Source: Wenzhouxiangella sp. (lineage in GTDB: Bacteria; Pseudomonadota; Gammaproteobacteria; Xanthomonadales; Wenzhouxiangellaceae). From it: a stretch of DNA of 64,000 bases. Where the stretch lies: the NCBI GenBank assembly GCA_007694885.1, contig REEW01000100.1, forward strand, positions 1 to 64,000, read 5' to 3'. The translations under genes were made by a program, and so were the position numbers. Shown here piece after piece: positions 26,070 through 35,177 of this stretch; the stretch's first letter is position 1, and each line of letters begins with the position of its first letter. The notes beneath the pieces are model-generated. The model did not search any database, was not told where the DNA came from, and saw nothing but the letters and a program-made list of their open reading frames with translations.

Positions 26070-27077
26070 TCAGCGTACGCGTTCGCTGATCGCCTCGGCA
26101 AAGCCGGCGGTGGTGCCGTTTCCGCCCAGGTCCGGCGTGGTCCGGTCAGCGCTGCCGATGGCATCACCGATGGCCAGACGCAGGCGACGCGCCTTGTCGT
26201 GCATTTCCAGGTACTCCAGCATCTGGGCCGCGGCCAGCAACAGCGCGCAGGGGTTGGCGATGCCGCGTCCGGCAATGTCGGGCGCCGAGCCGTGAACTGC
26301 CTCGAACATGGCCGCCTTTTCGCCGATGTTGGCTCCCGGGGCAAGCCCCAGCCCGCCGACCAGGCCTGCGCACAGGTCGGAGATGATGTCGCCGAACAGG
26401 TTGGTGGTCACGATGACGTCGAATCGCTCCGGGCGCATGACCAGCTGCATGCAGGCGTTATCGACGATCATGTCGTCGCAATCCACATCGACGTATTCGG
26501 ACGCCACGTCCCGGGCCACGCTCAGGAACATGCCGGTCACGTCTTTGAGGATATTGGCCTTGTGGACGACGGTGACGCGTTTGCGCCCGTTCCGGCGGGC
26601 CAGCTCGAAGGCGAAGCGGACGATGCGCTCGCAGCCGGACCGGGTTGCAATCATTTTCGATTCAGCCCGGCTGCCGTCGGGCGTGGTGAACGCACCTTCT
26701 CCCAGGTAAGCGCCTTCGGTGTTCTCGCGCACCGTGATCAGGTCGACGTTTTCGTAGCGCGACATCGATCCCTTGAAGCTGATCGCCGGGCGAACGTTTG
26801 CATACAAGTCGAAATGGCTGCGCAGGGCCACGTTGAGCGACTTGAACCCACCCCCGACCGGCGTGGTCAGCGGGGCCTTCAGGGCAATCCCGTTGGTTTC
26901 GATGGACTGCAGGGTCGCGGCCGGCAGAAGATCACCGGTTTCATCCTGGGCGGCCAGGCCGGCCAACTGGAAGTCGTAGACCAGCCCTGCATCAAGGGCA
27001 TCGAGCACCTTCAACGAGGCATCCATGATTTCAGGGCCGATTCCATCGCCCCGAATGACGGTAATTTGCTGCTTCAC
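26070..27077 (-). CDS. Isocitrate dehydrogenase, NAD-type (IDH/IPMDH family)
   Basis: Beta-decarboxylating dehydrogenase of 335 residues. It has the N-terminal ITVIRGDGIGPEIMD, the substrate-binding region NVDLITVRENTEGAYLGEG, the metal/substrate Asp-rich NLFGDIISDLCAGLVGGLG, and HGSAPDIAGRGIANP. The ENTEG motif and overall length resemble NAD-dependent isocitrate dehydrogenases rather than LeuB or the longer NADP Icd; cofactor choice is inferred. The GTG at 27077 is preceded by GAGGA 6-7 nt upstream. It follows the glutaredoxin gene by 79 bp. Confidence 0.85.
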   Translation of the reverse strand: MKQQITVIRGDGIGPEIMDASLKVLDALDAGLVYDFQLAGLAAQDETGDLLPAATLQSIETNGIALKAPLTTPVGGGFKSLNVALRSHFDLYANVRPAISFKGSMSRYENVDLITVRENTEGAYLGEGAFTTPDGSRAESKMIATRSGCERIVRFAFELARRNGRKRVTVVHKANILKDVTGMFLSVARDVASEYVDVDCDDMIVDNACMQLVMRPERFDVIVTTNLFGDIISDLCAGLVGGLGLAPGANIGEKAAMFEAVHGSAPDIAGRGIANPCALLLAAAQMLEYLEMHDKARRLRLAIGDAIGSADRTTPDLGGNGTTAGFAEAISERVR

Positions 27078-27156
27078 GGGATTTTCCTCAGGCCCAGGGC
27101 CAGCTCGAACGAGCACAGGATTATACCGGGAGCCGGCGATCGCACCAGCGCCGGAT

Positions 27157-27423
27157 TCAGGCCGCGCCAGCCAGAAGAGCGTCGAGCTCGCCTTTTCGGT
27201 CCATCAGGCTGAGCTCGTCGTAACCGCCGACATGATGGTCGCCGATGAAAATCTGGGGCACGGTATGGCGGCCGCTTCGTTGCATCATTTCGGCTCGTTT
27301 CTCGCTTTGGCGATCCACCGGCACCTCGGTCCAGCGCACCCCCTTCGACTGCAGCAGACTGCGGGCGGCCACGCAGTACGGGCAAGCGGCGGTCGCGTAC
27401 ATGACAACGGGAGAATGGGTCAT
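27157..27423 (-). CDS. grxC: Glutaredoxin (GrxC type)
   Basis: An 88-residue dithiol glutaredoxin with active site CPYC (residues 14-17), the cis-Pro block HTVPQIFIG, and GGYDEL before the last helix. It would reduce protein or glutathione mixed disulfides with glutathione. It lies 48 bp after tusE, and a shared role in thiol chemistry is plausible. Confidence 0.93.
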   Translation of the reverse strand: MTHSPVVMYATAACPYCVAARSLLQSKGVRWTEVPVDRQSEKRAEMMQRSGRHTVPQIFIGDHHVGGYDELSLMDRKGELDALLAGAA

Positions 27424-27471
27424 GGATTCACTCCTGATCTTTGATTCGATACGGTTTGTGGCGGTGCCTTG

Positions 27472-27816
27472 TCACAGGCACCAATCCGGTTTCGGCAAGC
27501 CTCCGTACTTGCAAGCGAGGCGAACCGGGCCGCCGGGAAACAGGCGGTACAGCCAGCGGCTACCACCGTTTTCTGCGTCAAACTGCCTGGACGCGGCCAC
27601 CAGGGTGCGCATCAGTGGAGGATTGCCGTAACGCTGATGATACCCGCGCACGAAATCAATCAGCCACCAGTGGCCCTCTTTCAGTTCGATCCCGTCGGCG
27701 GCAGCCAACTGACGAGCGATCTGCGGGCTCCAGCGTGCGCCACAGGCCAGGTGCCCATCGGCGTCGAGCTCGACGTGTTGCATCGCCGGCTGACGCTTCA
27801 AGGGCTTTTCGGTCAT
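27472..27816 (-). CDS. tusE: TusE/DsrC-family sulfur carrier
   Basis: A 114-residue member of the TusE/DsrC family. It has GHWWLIDFVRGYHQRYGNPPLMRTL in the middle and ends PKPDWCL, placing the conserved sulfur-carrying Cys second from the end. The second Cys typical of dissimilatory DsrC is absent, which favours TusE, the partner that passes persulfide sulfur to MnmA for tRNA 2-thiouridine. The ATG at 27816 overlaps the tusC stop as ATGA. Confidence 0.9.
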   Translation of the reverse strand: MTEKPLKRQPAMQHVELDADGHLACGARWSPQIARQLAAADGIELKEGHWWLIDFVRGYHQRYGNPPLMRTLVAASRQFDAENGGSRWLYRLFPGGPVRLACKYGGLPKPDWCL

Positions 27817-28133
27817 GCCCTTATCCACGTGCGCTGGGCGAATCGCAGCGGCAATTCCGCGGCAGCAAGTCCGGTCACGCCGGGGGCCAGCGAATCAAAC
27901 GGGTCCGAGTCGTCCGTCGAGACAACGAACAGACTGGCCAGCCCCTGTTCGGCAAGCTGCAGCCAGGCGCCGGCGGCCGGCCCCGAGAGCAAGCTCGCAG
28001 CGTTGTTTTCAAACACCACCTCGACCGGCAAATCAAGACTGGCTGCCGCAAGCACCAGTTCCAGCAACTCGCGCGCCTCCCGCTGCGGCGGAGGCGCCGG
28101 AATCGACACCACATAGCGTCGCCGCTCAGACAC
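27813..28133 (-). CDS. tusC: TusC/DsrF-like sulfur relay subunit
   Basis: A 106-residue DsrE-fold protein: YVVSIPAPPP, ELLELVLAAASLDLPVEVVFENNAA, LQLAEQGLASLFVVSTDD. It lacks an internal Cys, as TusC does. The GTG at 28133 overlaps the tusD stop by 8 bp and has a G-run upstream. Assigned to TusC from fold pattern, size and position between tusD and tusE. No tusB follows. Confidence 0.78.
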   Translation of the reverse strand: MSERRRYVVSIPAPPPQREARELLELVLAAASLDLPVEVVFENNAASLLSGPAAGAWLQLAEQGLASLFVVSTDDSDPFDSLAPGVTGLAAAELPLRFAQRTWIRA

Positions 28134-28461
28134 GATCAAGCCCCCCGAAGCTCTCGACCCGCTCCGCCCCATCTGCCGCATCCCAGAACTGAACCAGGCT
28201 GCCCGGCTGCCAGGGCGGAGGCGGTGGTGCCGGGTAACGGCGCTGCCATGCCGCTGAACACACCATCAGTTCCATCCCGCCCCTGCGCCACTGCGCGGCG
28301 GTCGAAGACGGTGTCGCCACCGCCCAGTCGACTCCGGCACTGTGAAAAAACAGCAGGCCGGACGATCCGCTTCGAGTCCACTGCAGAATCCGCTCCTGCA
28401 CCCGGCTCGCTGTGGCCGCGTCGGGTCGGCAACGGATGAGCATGACCTGGCGACAAGACAC
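28126..28461 (-). CDS. tusD: TusD/DsrE-like sulfur relay subunit
   Basis: A 111-residue DsrE-fold protein. LLFFHSAGVDWAVA matches the second strand region, and MELMVCSAAWQRR provides the Cys that in TusD receives sulfur from TusA. The C-terminus has GSLVQFWDAADGAERVESFGG. The GTG at 28461 has AGAGGA 6 nt upstream; an ATG six codons later is an alternative. It is divergent from bepA. Confidence 0.78.
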   Translation of the reverse strand: MSCRQVMLIRCRPDAATASRVQERILQWTRSGSSGLLFFHSAGVDWAVATPSSTAAQWRRGGMELMVCSAAWQRRYPAPPPPPWQPGSLVQFWDAADGAERVESFGGLDRV

Positions 28462-28519
28462 CGGCTATCCTCTGAGCCCAGATGAAACAATCGACGCTCT
28501 TCCCGGTCTTAAAGGTGCC

Positions 28520-29986
28520 ATGACGTCATTCCTTCGATCCATTTTGCTGGCTGCAGGCATTGCCGGTCTCGCCGTTAGTGTATCGGCCCAGCAGGAGGTG
28601 CGTCTGCCCGACATGGGCAGCACGACCACGCGCGTCCTGTCGCCCGAGCAGGAGCGAACCTTCGCCCGGGATTTCGAACGTTTCCTGCGCGCCAACAATC
28701 TGCTCATCGAAGATCCCCTGATCCGGGGATATATCAAGGACATGGCTTTTCGACTGGTGTCGTTTTCAAGCCGCAACGACGCGCCGTTCAGCTTTTTCAT
28801 CATCCGCGAGCCCAGCATCAACGCCTTCGCCGCTCCCGCCGGCGTCATCGGCCTGCACTCCGGCCTGATCCTGACCGCCGAGACCGAGGCCGAGGTCGCC
28901 GGCGTTGTCGCCCATGAAATCGCCCACATTACCCAGGACCACCTCGCCCGGGCGATGGAGGCCCAGCAGGCCACCTCGCTTCCGACCATGCTCGCGACTC
29001 TCGCCCTGGCTGTCGCCGCCGGAGCGGCGGGCAGCCCGGATGCCAGCCAGGCGGTTTTGATGAGCGGGATGGGCCTGGCCCAGCAGTTCGCCATCAATCA
29101 CACCCGCCAAAGCGAGGCCGAAGCGGACCGTGTCGGCATCAGCCTGATGGCCGCGGCCGGCTACGACCCGCACGGAATGGCCGCATTTTTCGAGCGTCTC
29201 AACACCGCCAGCCGGGCGATGGGCCAGGGTCCACCGGAATACCTGCGCACCCACCCGCTGACCGTGCATCGGATTGCCGAAGCCCGCAGTCGCGCCGACA
29301 GCCTGCGCGTTCGCCAACCCCGCGAAGACGACATGTTTCATTTCGTCCAGGCCCGCCTGCGCGTGATCATGAGCAACCGGCCCGACCAGGCCATCGAATG
29401 GTTCCGGTTGCGCATGGCGCGCGAGGATCGTCCGGCCGATGCGATGCGCTATGGACTGGTGATGGCCTTGACCCGGACGCGTGATTTCGACCAGGCCCAG
29501 AAGTACCTGGATGAACTGCTCGACGCCCAACCCAATCGCCAGATTTATCTCCTGCTGCAGGCCGAACTGCTGCTTGCCCGAGGCCGGGGCCAGGATGCCA
29601 TCGAAATCCTCGCCGATCTCTATCGATCCTTCCCCGGCAGCGCGCTGGTTACCAGCCAGTACGCCGAGGCGCTGATGCACGACAAAAACGAAGAACTCGC
29701 TGCCCGGGCCGCTACCGTGATCCGGGCCCATCTGCGCGACCATCCGACCGACCTGCGCATGACCGAACTGCTCGCCCAGGCCGCCGACCGATCCGGCGAC
29801 AGAGTGCGCGCATCCGAAGCCCTGGCGGAAAGTTATTACCTGCGCGGCGGCGTTCCCGAAGCCATCGAGCAACTGGAAAAAGTGCTGCAGCGAACGGATC
29901 TGGACTACTACCAGCGGGCCCGAATCAGCGCCCGGCTGACCGAGTTGCGCAGCCTCCATTTCCGCCAGCTCAATACCGCACGCTGA
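28520..29986 (+). CDS. bepA: Periplasmic M48 metalloprotease/chaperone, BepA family
   Basis: Outer-membrane quality-control protease for barrel and LptD assembly in E. coli. The 488-residue product (E. coli BepA has 487) has a signal peptide (SILLAAGIAGLAVSVSA), the zinc motif HEIAH at about 132-136, the third ligand in QSEAEADRVG near residue 198, and a C-terminal TPR half from about residue 290 with repeated helical pairs (RDFDQAQKYLDELLDAQP). ATG at 28520 follows a weak AAAGG. Confidence 0.92.
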   Translation: MTSFLRSILLAAGIAGLAVSVSAQQEVRLPDMGSTTTRVLSPEQERTFARDFERFLRANNLLIEDPLIRGYIKDMAFRLVSFSSRNDAPFSFFIIREPSINAFAAPAGVIGLHSGLILTAETEAEVAGVVAHEIAHITQDHLARAMEAQQATSLPTMLATLALAVAAGAAGSPDASQAVLMSGMGLAQQFAINHTRQSEAEADRVGISLMAAAGYDPHGMAAFFERLNTASRAMGQGPPEYLRTHPLTVHRIAEARSRADSLRVRQPREDDMFHFVQARLRVIMSNRPDQAIEWFRLRMAREDRPADAMRYGLVMALTRTRDFDQAQKYLDELLDAQPNRQIYLLLQAELLLARGRGQDAIEILADLYRSFPGSALVTSQYAEALMHDKNEELAARAATVIRAHLRDHPTDLRMTELLAQAADRSGDRVRASEALAESYYLRGGVPEAIEQLEKVLQRTDLDYYQRARISARLTELRSLHFRQLNTAR

Positions 29987-30021
29987 TTCTCCGCCAGCCC
30001 TCCGTCGGGCATGCTTGGTGT

Positions 30022-30040
30022 AAAGTGAAAGCTTCACTTT
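30022..30040. promoter_or_regulatory. Dyad upstream of ppk1
   Basis: AAAGTGAA (30022-30029) and TTCACTTT (30033-30040) form a perfect inverted repeat with a 3-bp spacer, 26 bp before the ppk1 ATG. Being AT-rich it makes a weak RNA hairpin, so a protein-binding operator is more likely than a terminator. It does not resemble the E. coli Pho box. Confidence 0.4.
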
Positions 30041-30066
30041 ATTGAATCCGGCGAGCCCACACCACC

Positions 30067-32205
30067 ATGTCCACAGCCGATCAGGCACTGACCCGAAGCG
30101 TCAGCCAGCAGGCACCCGAACTTGCCGAGTGGCGCAGCGAAGACCTTGACCCCCCGGAATTGCTGTTCAACCGCGAGCTCAGCCTGCTGGCCTTCACTCG
30201 CCGGGTACTGGAGATGGCCCGTGACCGGCGCGTTCCGCTGCTGGAACGGCTCCGCTTTCTGTGCATCTCGTGCACCAATCTCGACGAGTTTTTCGAAGTA
30301 CGGGTTGCCTCGGTTCGGCAACGCATGCAGCATGGCGCCAATCAGCCCGGTCCGGACGGAATGACTCCGAAAGCGATTCTCGAGGCGATTGGCGCGGCCG
30401 CGCTCGAGATGATCGAGCAGCAGTACAGCGTCATGAACGATGAACTGACCCCGGAGCTGGCCGAACAGGGCATCCATATCGTGCGGCGCACCGAATGGAC
30501 CCGCCGCCAGCGGCGCTGGCTGCACCGACACTTCCGCCAGGAACTGATGCCGGTTCTGAGTCCGCTGGGGCTTGACCCGGCCCACCCCTTTCCGCGAATC
30601 CTGAACAAGAGCCTCAACTTTGCCGTCTCGCTGGAGGGCCAGGACGCCTTCGGACGCGACAGCGGCATGGCCCTGGTCCGGGCTCCGCGATCCTTGCCGC
30701 GCATCATCCGGATTCCGAAAAGTTACACGCGCGGCCCCAACGACTTCGTCTTCCTGTCGTCGATCCTGCATGCCTTCATCGACGAACTGTTTCCCGGCAT
30801 GAAGGTCCGCGGCTGCTATCAGTTCCGCGTCACCCGCAACTCCGAGCTGTTCGTCGACGAAGAGGAAATCGAAGATCTCGCCCGGGCCCTGGAAGGCGAA
30901 CTGCTCGGGCGCGGATTCGCCGAAGCCGTGCGCCTGGAAGTCGCGACCAACTGTCCCGACAACATCGCCCGATTCCTGGCCAGCAAGTTCGGTCTCGGCG
31001 AAGACAGCATGTACCGCTGCGATGGGCCGGTCAACCTGAACCGGATGAGCGCGATTTGCGATCTGGCCGATCGGCCGGAGCTGAAATTCACGGCCTTTCA
31101 ACCCCATACACCGAAAGCCCTGCTGCCCGGGGGCAATCTGTTTGCCGCCATTCGGCGCAAGGACTGGCTGCTGCACCACCCCTACGACAGTTTTCAGCCG
31201 GTGGTCGATCTGCTCCGGCAGGCGGTCAGCGATCCGGACGTGCTCGCCATCAAGCAGACCTTGTACCGCACCGGCGTGGATTCGGCGCTGGTCGGTTTGC
31301 TGGTCGAAGCAGCCCGCAAGGGCAAGGACGTGACCGTGATCGTCGAACTTCGCGCCCGCTTCGACGAGGAAGCCAACATCACGCTTGCCACGCGCATGCA
31401 GGAGGCCGGCGTGCAGGTGGTCTACGGGGTGGTCGGGCACAAGACCCACGCCAAGATGATGCTGCTCGTGCGGCGCGAACGCGGCCACCTGCACCGTTAC
31501 GTCCACCTGGGCACCGGCAACTACCACCAGGGCACGGCCAAGGCCTACACCGACTGGAGCCTTCTGAGCGCCGATCCGGATCTGGCTCAGGACGTCCATC
31601 GCATTTTCCTCCAGCTTTCGGGCCTGGGCAGGGTGCAGGCCCTGAATCAGCTCATCCAGTCGCCTTTCGATCTGCATCGTTTCCTGCTCGACCGGATCGC
31701 CAGGGAAACCGCACACGCCGAGGCCGGTAATCCCGCCCGCATCTGCGCGAAAATGAACTCGCTGACCGAGCCGGAACTGATCCGGGCGCTCTACCGCGCG
31801 TCGCGCGCCGGGGTCGAAGTCCGCCTGGTCGTGCGCGGTATCTGCTGCCTGCGTCCGGGTGTCCCCGGGCTGTCGGAAAACATCCGTGTGCGCTCCATTC
31901 TCGGGCGCTTTCTCGAGCACAGCCGGGTTTACCACTTCGCCAATCACGGCCAGCCGGAGACCTTCGCCGCCAGCGCTGACTGGATGGAAAGAAATTTATT
32001 CCAGCGCGTCGAAACCTGTTTTCCGATTACCGCGGCCAAAGCGGCCGAGCGCGTACTGCGCGAATCCATCGAGCTGGCTTTCGCCGACAACCGCAGCGCC
32101 TGGGAACTGCAGCCGGATGGCGACTACCGGCTGGTCTATCCAGACAATGAAGAAGACAGCATCGCCCTGCAGGAGGTGCTGATGAGCGAAGCGACGGATG
32201 CCTGA
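30067..32205 (+). CDS. ppk1: Polyphosphate kinase 1
   Basis: Makes inorganic polyphosphate from ATP. The 712-residue product has the N-domain LFNRELSLLAF, SCTNLDEFFEVRVA, and the head domain. The phosphorylated-His region is VVGHKTHAKMMLLVRRE, and the C2 domain has YHFANHG and SADWMERNLFQRVETCFP. Length is typical. It overlaps ppx by 8 bp, giving synthesis and degradation of polyphosphate on one message. Confidence 0.96.
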   Translation: MSTADQALTRSVSQQAPELAEWRSEDLDPPELLFNRELSLLAFTRRVLEMARDRRVPLLERLRFLCISCTNLDEFFEVRVASVRQRMQHGANQPGPDGMTPKAILEAIGAAALEMIEQQYSVMNDELTPELAEQGIHIVRRTEWTRRQRRWLHRHFRQELMPVLSPLGLDPAHPFPRILNKSLNFAVSLEGQDAFGRDSGMALVRAPRSLPRIIRIPKSYTRGPNDFVFLSSILHAFIDELFPGMKVRGCYQFRVTRNSELFVDEEEIEDLARALEGELLGRGFAEAVRLEVATNCPDNIARFLASKFGLGEDSMYRCDGPVNLNRMSAICDLADRPELKFTAFQPHTPKALLPGGNLFAAIRRKDWLLHHPYDSFQPVVDLLRQAVSDPDVLAIKQTLYRTGVDSALVGLLVEAARKGKDVTVIVELRARFDEEANITLATRMQEAGVQVVYGVVGHKTHAKMMLLVRRERGHLHRYVHLGTGNYHQGTAKAYTDWSLLSADPDLAQDVHRIFLQLSGLGRVQALNQLIQSPFDLHRFLLDRIARETAHAEAGNPARICAKMNSLTEPELIRALYRASRAGVEVRLVVRGICCLRPGVPGLSENIRVRSILGRFLEHSRVYHFANHGQPETFAASADWMERNLFQRVETCFPITAAKAAERVLRESIELAFADNRSAWELQPDGDYRLVYPDNEEDSIALQEVLMSEATDA

Positions 32206-33730
32206 ACGCCAGCTCTACGCCGCAGTCGATCTCGGCAGCAACAGCTTTCACATGATTGTCGCCCGGGTAGAACACGGCGAGCTGCGCGTGATCGACCGGA
32301 TCAAGGACATGGTCCGACTGGCCGGAGGGCTCGACGAAAAAGGGCGGCTCGACCCGGCCACGCGTGAAATCGCGCTCGCCAGCCTGGCCCGCTTCGGTCA
32401 GCGGCTCAGGGACATTCCGGAAACCAACCTGCGCGCGGTGGGAACACAGACTTTCCGTCGCCTTGACAACCCGGCCGGATTTCTCGTGGTCGCGGAGACC
32501 GCGCTGGGCTGCCCGATCGATATCGTCAGTGGCCGCGAAGAGGCTCGCCTGGTCTATACGGGTGTCCGCCAGGGGATGCCGGCCGACGTCAGCCGCCGCC
32601 TGGTCATCGACATCGGTGGCGGATCGACCGAAATCGTGGCAGGCGACACACTTGATCCGGTGCTTGCCGAAAGCATCCCCTTCGGCTGTGTTGCCACCAC
32701 CCGGATGGCCTTCCCCGATGGTCGCATCGACGCACGCCGCTGGCGCGACGCCCGGCGCATGGTTCTGGGCGAGCTGCAGCAATTCAGCAGCAGCTTTCGT
32801 CACTATGGATGGGACCAGGCCGTGGGTTCATCGGGAACCATCAAGGCCGTGCAGGCCATGCTGAGCGCAATCCGGCCGGATGCCCCGGCCGGGATCAATC
32901 GTCAGGGACTGTCCGAATTGCGCGAGCGAATGATCCAGGCCGGCCACATCGACCGGATCGACCTGGACGGGCTCTCGCAGCGGCGCCGGCCGGTGATCTC
33001 CGGCGGGCTGCTGATCCTGGATGCGGTCTTGAAAGCGCTGGCCATCGACCGGCTGGATGTTTCCGACTTCGCCCTGCGCGAAGGTCTGCTGCATGACCTG
33101 GTCGGGCGCCTGGGTGACCATGATCCGCGCGACAAGAGCGTCGACGCAATGGCCCGGCGCTACGACTGCGACATCGCCCAGGCCGACCGGGTCAGCGACT
33201 GGGCCGGCGCGGGTTTTGACCAGGTCGCTGAAGCCTGGGGCTTGCGCGATGGCCATCGTGAACTCCTGCTGTGGGCGGCCAGGCTGCACGAAATCGGTCT
33301 CGCGGTTTCCCACGAGGGCGCACCGCAGCACGGCGCCTACATACTCCAGCATGCCGACATGCCGGGCTTCACCCGCCAGGAGCAGGCGCTGCTGGCCTGT
33401 CTGGTAGCAATGCAGCGCGACAAGCCGGATTCCCAGCCGATCGACGATCTGCCGCCGCGATTGCGCGACCTCGCCCGCCGCTTGCTGATGATTCTGCGCC
33501 TGGCGATCACCATCAGCAGGGCACGTTCGGATGCCGACTGCAGCGATTTCGCACTGTCGGTGCGCAAGAGCAATCGGATCGAACTGGCCCTGCCGGAAGA
33601 CTGGCTGGCCTCCCATCCCCTTACCCGCCATGACCTTGCACAAGAACGCGAGCATCTGCAGCGCCTCGGTCTGCAACTGCGTCTGACCACCCTGCCGCCG
33701 ACCCCGGGCCATGACGAACTGGCGACCTAG
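32198..33730 (+). CDS. ppx: Exopolyphosphatase, Ppx/GppA family
   Basis: Hydrolyses terminal phosphates of polyphosphate, or pppGpp in the GppA branch. The 510-residue product has the actin-like ATPase motifs AAVDLGSNSFHMIVAR and VIDIGGGSTEIVAG, with GSSGTIKAVQ for the adenosine region, and a C-terminal HD-like helical domain (LHEIGLAVSHEGAPQHGAYIL). Direct coupling to ppk1 argues for Ppx. Confidence 0.93.
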   Translation: MPERQLYAAVDLGSNSFHMIVARVEHGELRVIDRIKDMVRLAGGLDEKGRLDPATREIALASLARFGQRLRDIPETNLRAVGTQTFRRLDNPAGFLVVAETALGCPIDIVSGREEARLVYTGVRQGMPADVSRRLVIDIGGGSTEIVAGDTLDPVLAESIPFGCVATTRMAFPDGRIDARRWRDARRMVLGELQQFSSSFRHYGWDQAVGSSGTIKAVQAMLSAIRPDAPAGINRQGLSELRERMIQAGHIDRIDLDGLSQRRRPVISGGLLILDAVLKALAIDRLDVSDFALREGLLHDLVGRLGDHDPRDKSVDAMARRYDCDIAQADRVSDWAGAGFDQVAEAWGLRDGHRELLLWAARLHEIGLAVSHEGAPQHGAYILQHADMPGFTRQEQALLACLVAMQRDKPDSQPIDDLPPRLRDLARRLLMILRLAITISRARSDADCSDFALSVRKSNRIELALPEDWLASHPLTRHDLAQEREHLQRLGLQLRLTTLPPTPGHDELAT

Positions 33731-34637
33731 CGGGCGCATCGAATGGCTGCACCGACGCGCCAGGGTGCAACAACGGATTCGAGATTTCTTCGCCGATCGT
33801 TCCGTGACCGAGGTCTCGACGCCGTTGATTACCCCGGCCGGGGTCACCGAGCCGCACATCGAAAGCCTGTCGATTGCGGGTGTACCGGGCTATCTGCGAA
33901 CCTCGCCGGAATACTTCCACAAGCGCCTCCTGGCCTCGGGTTTTGGTGACCTGTACGAACTCGGGCCGGTTCTGCGCGCCGGCGAGCATGGACGAGAGCA
34001 TCGAACCGAGTTCACCATGCTGGAGTGGTATCGGCTGGGCATGGACTGGCAGCAACTTGCCGACGAAACCGTCGACCTGGTGATCGCCTGCGACCGGCGA
34101 CGGAAACCGGCCTGGCGGGTGCAGCGGATCGCCTGGCGACAGCTGTTCATCCAGATCCTGGATTTCGATCCGCTGGAAGCACCGGACCGGACCATTCAGG
34201 CGGCAACTCCGGACCTGCCGGCCGCCTGCGACCGTCAGATGCGCCTCGATTACCTGCTGGGTACGCAGATTCAGTCGGGATTTTCAGCCGATCAGCTCAC
34301 CGTCGTTCACCATTTTCCGGCCGAGCAGGCCGCACTGGCGCAGCTCGATCCCGAAGACCCGCGCCTGGCGCTTCGCTTCGAGATCTACGCCGGCAGAATC
34401 GAGCTGGCAAACGGGTACCAGGAACTGACCGACCCCGTTGAACAAGGTCAACGCTTCGAACAAGACAATGCGGTCCGGCGGTCACGAGGCCAGCCGCCCA
34501 TGCCGGTCGACGAAGGTTTGCTGGCCGCGCTCAGCCATGGACTCCCGGCCTGTTCAGGGGTCGCCCTCGGTATCGATCGGCTGATGATGGCGCTGCTTGC
34601 AGCCGACGATTTATCCGAGGTCGTGACTTTCGCCTGA
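33711..34637 (+). CDS. epmA: Elongation factor P-(R)-beta-lysine ligase
   Basis: Class II lysyl-tRNA-synthetase-like enzyme that attaches beta-lysine to EF-P. The 308-residue product lacks the tRNA anticodon domain. It has FFADRSVTEVSTPLITP, the motif 2 region GPVLRAGEHGREHRTEFTMLEWYR, and motif 3 GVALGIDRLMMALL. Its start overlaps ppx by 20 bp. Efp and EpmB are not in the window. The last 27 bp overlap a predicted convergent gene. Confidence 0.92.
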   Translation: MTNWRPSGRIEWLHRRARVQQRIRDFFADRSVTEVSTPLITPAGVTEPHIESLSIAGVPGYLRTSPEYFHKRLLASGFGDLYELGPVLRAGEHGREHRTEFTMLEWYRLGMDWQQLADETVDLVIACDRRRKPAWRVQRIAWRQLFIQILDFDPLEAPDRTIQAATPDLPAACDRQMRLDYLLGTQIQSGFSADQLTVVHHFPAEQAALAQLDPEDPRLALRFEIYAGRIELANGYQELTDPVEQGQRFEQDNAVRRSRGQPPMPVDEGLLAALSHGLPACSGVALGIDRLMMALLAADDLSEVVTFA

Positions 34638-35102
34638 AACCTCGGGGCCGGGCGACCTCCCGCGAGTCGGGCGCCGCTCGCGCAGGATGTCCCGGATCAG
34701 ACCGACCCTGGACGACAGCGACAGATTGTTCGGAGTGTAGGTGCGGCGTATCGTCGCGCCTTCGACATCGACCGCAGATCTGCCGTCGCTGATCCGCACC
34801 ACGGCACCAGCTGCATCATCGACCGGCAGGGGAAAGCCGTAAACCACGATGCCATCGGTCCGCTCCAGAGCAAGCAGGCTGCGCGGATAGCTGCGCGCAA
34901 TGGGATCTGCCGGGGTGGTCTTGGAGGTCGACGGATGGAACTCTACCCGGCCGTCGTCCAGGATCAGTTCCTGAACTCGCGCCGGCCAGATTTCCAGCAG
35001 CGCATGGCGCGCAGGCACGATGGCCAGCCCAAAGCCGACCGTCACCAGCACCAAAGCGGCAATGGCAGAACGGAACCATCGGAGACCGGGGCTTGGCAAC
35101 AC
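34611..35102 (-). CDS. Uncharacterised membrane-anchored protein, 163 aa
   Basis: Not recognised. The product has one N-terminal hydrophobic segment (SAIAALVLVTVGFGLAIV) followed by a soluble, probably periplasmic domain with short strands (IDGIV-like GIVVYGFPLPV, AVVRISDGRSAVDVEG) and a basic C-terminus. The GTG at 35102 has no Shine-Dalgarno but a TATATT (35108-35113) ends 5 nt upstream. It diverges from the GNAT-VanY gene and its 3' end overlaps epmA by 27 bp. The frame remains open upstream, so the gene call is moderate. Confidence 0.5.
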   Translation of the reverse strand: MLPSPGLRWFRSAIAALVLVTVGFGLAIVPARHALLEIWPARVQELILDDGRVEFHPSTSKTTPADPIARSYPRSLLALERTDGIVVYGFPLPVDDAAGAVVRISDGRSAVDVEGATIRRTYTPNNLSLSSRVGLIRDILRERRPTRGRSPGPEVSGESHDLG

Positions 35103-35177
35103 GGTGAAAATATAGCACGATGGCCCATCAGCTATCGCCTGAAGATCGGCGCAGGGTGCAGGAGTTGCCGACGACCG

